The notes beneath the pieces are model-generated. The model saw only the letters and a program-made list of their open reading frames with translations, was not told the DNA's origin and searched no databases. A stretch of DNA of 64,000 nucleotides from assembly GCF_004217545.1 (NCBI RefSeq), contig NZ_SHKY01000001.1, positions 5,642,001 through 5,706,000 on the forward strand, read 5' to 3'. The position numbers were made by a program, and so were the translations under genes. This stretch comes from Krasilnikovia cinnamomea. Its GTDB lineage: Bacteria; Actinomycetota; Actinomycetes; Mycobacteriales; Micromonosporaceae. Of this stretch, positions 63,101 through 64,000 are shown piece after piece; the stretch's first letter is position 1, and each line of letters opens with the position of its first letter.

Positions 63101-64000
63101 GGGGTATGCCGCCGCACTGCTCGTTGTCGGTGTCGACCGCCGACTGATCCAGCAGGGCCGTGGTGGTGGTGACGTCCCCCGGCAGTGCCCGCGCTGCCGA
63201 CCACATCAGCGCCACCGTCCCGGTGACATGTGGTGTCGCCATGGACGTGCCCGACCAGGCCTCGTAGCGGCCACCGGGCACGCTCGAGCGAATGTCCTCG
63301 CCGGGCGCGGCGATGTCGGGCTTGACGCGACCGTCCAGGGTGGGACCACGACCGCTGAACCAGCTCGCGTTGTTCCCGGCGTTGAAGGAGCCCACCGCGT
63401 AGGTGTTGTCGTAGTCGCCGGGAGAGAAAGCCGTGTTGCAGTTCCCGTCGTCGTTGCCGACGGCGAAGGTGGCGAAGATGCCGGCGGCGCGCCAGGTGGC
63501 AACCATGTCGGCATAGAACGGGTCACCCTGCCCGTTCGATCCCCACGAGTTGTTGATGATGTCCGGGGCCAGGTCGGGCCTGGGATTCGCGCCGGACAGA
63601 TCGGTGGGCGCGACCATCCACTGGCCTGAGGCCAACAGCGCGGACAGCGAGCAGTCATTGGTCTCGCACCCTTTTGCCGCGATCCATCTGGCCCCGGGCG
63701 CGACGCCGGTCTCGTTGCCGGCACCGTCGTTGCCGAGGACGGTGCCGAGCACGTGCGTCCCGTGGCCCACGTTGTCGCAGGGTGTCTCGGACGGATTGCC
63801 GCAGACGTACGAAGGATCGAACCAGCTGTACTGATGGTCCAGGGTGCCGGGTGTGCCCGGCGCCGGGGCGCCGCGGTACTGCCGGGCGATGGCGGGGTGG
63901 TCGTACTGCGCTCCGGTGTCGATCGTGCCGACCACGATGCCGTCACCCCGGACCCCGTAGGTCTGCCAGACCTCGGGTGCGCGTACCCGGTCGATGTTCC
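60111..64000 (-). CDS. secreted subtilisin-like (S8) protease with CarboxypepD_reg and malectin-like domains, 5' end outside window
   Basis: The last 1,296 or so residues; the frame is open to the window edge. The catalytic domain has Asp in VVGTIDTGAQYDHPAIARQY, His in GHGTHVLGTVLGNDG, the oxyanion Asn in INNSWGSNGQGD and Ser in SGTSMATPHVTGTVAL. Several carboxypeptidase-regulatory-like beta repeats follow (TITATGPQTRTARSDAQGSY; TVVQSGQPQRSSRTDDAGRY). Then come a domain with DGYVTTNGFVSFTSSAP, a six-bladed-like region and a C-terminal malectin-like domain (ALNAGGGSYTDTG to INAIRVTERPD). It should be exported, cleave proteins and bind glycans. Catalytic residues are intact. Confidence 0.88.
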   Translation of the reverse strand, partial: NIDRVRAPEVWQTYGVRGDGIVVGTIDTGAQYDHPAIARQYRGAPAPGTPGTLDHQYSWFDPSYVCGNPSETPCDNVGHGTHVLGTVLGNDGAGNETGVAPGARWIAAKGCETNDCSLSALLASGQWMVAPTDLSGANPRPDLAPDIINNSWGSNGQGDPFYADMVATWRAAGIFATFAVGNDDGNCNTAFSPGDYDNTYAVGSFNAGNNASWFSGRGPTLDGRVKPDIAAPGEDIRSSVPGGRYEAWSGTSMATPHVTGTVALMWSAARALPGDVTTTTALLDQSAVDTDNEQCGGIPQDNNVFGEGRLDAYEAVTRSPRGPVGGLAGTVRSGGQALPDTTITATGPQTRTARSDAQGSYALPSLPVGRYTVTAWAFGYRPQEAGVDITEEVTSSQDFDLEVAARHVVSGNVDDDTGAPVSGATVHLVDTPLPAVSTDAQGAFRIPDVPDGEYDLSVARGHCLLPQRVHVHVFDDEIADVTMPHRSDDAGHVCETVAPDWVDTDTVLPLQGDDASAPLTLPFPVTLYDQQHVDGYVTTNGFVSFTSSAPILGNQPIPNTDEPNGAVYAFWDDLVVSDGATVRTGLTGTAPDRRFAVEWRDVWILGTGPNARVTAEIVFHENGQIVLQYRGIGDDPAERGASATVGIENEQGTSALQYSSDQQVLADDTAILIHVPGTGMVRGTVTDANDGGPVAGAQVTVVQSGQPQRSSRTDDAGRYQLRMHVGTATLRAERDHYQSGQAQVSLEREGEIVVRDFSLRTARVTVTAVPLQIVAPAGQQRQRTLTLGNTGVVASDWQIKESGGAAALSPARVNRPAAFDADARTSRGLPATVRSTAAPAAVGEVLASWPATGLQIGWGIGQERSNIWISDGPGVRNGSFTLDGTPRSEGWPTPWSGQWAADMAYLPARQMVCQVAVGADNGIYCWNPRTGTVEQHITGPDWTRISQRGLAYRADDDSFYIGGWNEGVIYHIKGPGHPDAGALIGQCSPADRTISGLSWNDAFGRLWMATNSETDRIYSLNPDTCETLSTLAPPDTNAYTGGGLETDPGGNLWYVSQGSPSTVSLIDSGMPNFTDVPWLTVTPATGTLAPGEQRQLTVNVDTTGLAPGRYGATIFVQSDSGRDPTLTVPITLVVPKYQAALNAGGGSYTDTGQDRWEPDRAYTPGGFGYLTTVDRVDSTLRTINGTADQPLYRHQRERAYEYRFDGVPNGVYRIDLKFAELQPRLPNTRLFDVIVEDRLEIPALDVAGAVGSLTALDRTLTVTVTDGQLNVRLVNRRGGTIINAIRVTERPDLVR

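Noticed and set aside
1..64000. tRNA, rRNA or CRISPR loci
   Set aside because: No cloverleaf-like segment with a proper T-loop, no rRNA-like stretch and no regularly spaced repeats were found by reading either strand. A covariance-model scan was not possible here.

Overview
The window comes from a very high G+C actinomycete, most likely Micromonosporaceae or a close relative. The evidence is the codon usage, the secreted and cell-surface gene types, the mycothiol-type arsenic genes, a MXAN_6230/SCO0854-type RING gene, and an indolocarbazole cluster. It is accessory-rich DNA with few housekeeping genes. Many reading frames are broken, and a number of the breaks are single-base changes in homopolymers, so some pseudogenes could be assembly errors.

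Left part (1-20.6 kb). The tail of a CHAT-domain protein gene is followed by two coupled small genes. A group II intron and a zone of decayed integrative-element debris come next (serine and tyrosine recombinase remnants, 1.4-7.7 kb). A minus-strand surface operon follows (7.9-13.6 kb). Its first gene encodes an ECF-type sigma factor fused to a zinc-binding anti-sigma-like segment, one membrane helix and a large exported domain; then come a ricin-type lectin, a lipoprotein and a polytopic membrane protein. After it lie a tyrosine recombinase beside a repeated 9-bp motif, an internally deleted ISL3 element with a perfect 8-bp target duplication, a secreted glycoside hydrolase, and a YidC paralogue with its DUF6412 partner.

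Middle (20.6-30.2 kb). A RING-domain gene is cut off and fused to the headless 3' part of an Rhs/YD-repeat toxin gene carrying a Hint domain and a NucA/NucB nuclease tip. A SUKH-type immunity gene and a second candidate immunity gene follow, then IS3 and IS30 debris.

Indolocarbazole cluster (32.8-44.2 kb). Two tandem N-glycosyltransferase genes (the first degenerate) are followed by rebO/staO-, rebD/staD- and rebP/staP-like genes, a two-domain O-methyltransferase and a rebC/staC-like gene. Most junctions overlap or nearly touch. Together they should turn two tryptophans into an indolo[2,3-a]pyrrolo[3,4-c]carbazole that is glycosylated and O-methylated. No halogenase, deoxysugar genes or pathway regulator are visible. 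An ArsR-type regulator and MFS exporter pair lies just upstream (30.3-32.1 kb). A decayed serine recombinase closes the right side.

Arsenic island (45.7-56.8 kb). It holds a Cys-rich 70-residue peptide, a PIG-L deacetylase and a flavoprotein whose tail resembles the peptide. Opposite them are a double ArsR and ArsM. Then come an ArsR-ArsC fusion, two arsenate reductases, an aquaporin-like channel, a broken thioredoxin reductase, a bile-acid-symporter-type permease, a flavin monooxygenase and another ArsR. CC or CCG motifs recur across these products.

Right end (57-64 kb). Small membrane and SRPBCC proteins, a hydrolase interrupted by one stop codon, a small unknown gene, a nested inverted repeat, and a large secreted subtilisin-like protease with a C-terminal malectin-like domain that runs off the window.
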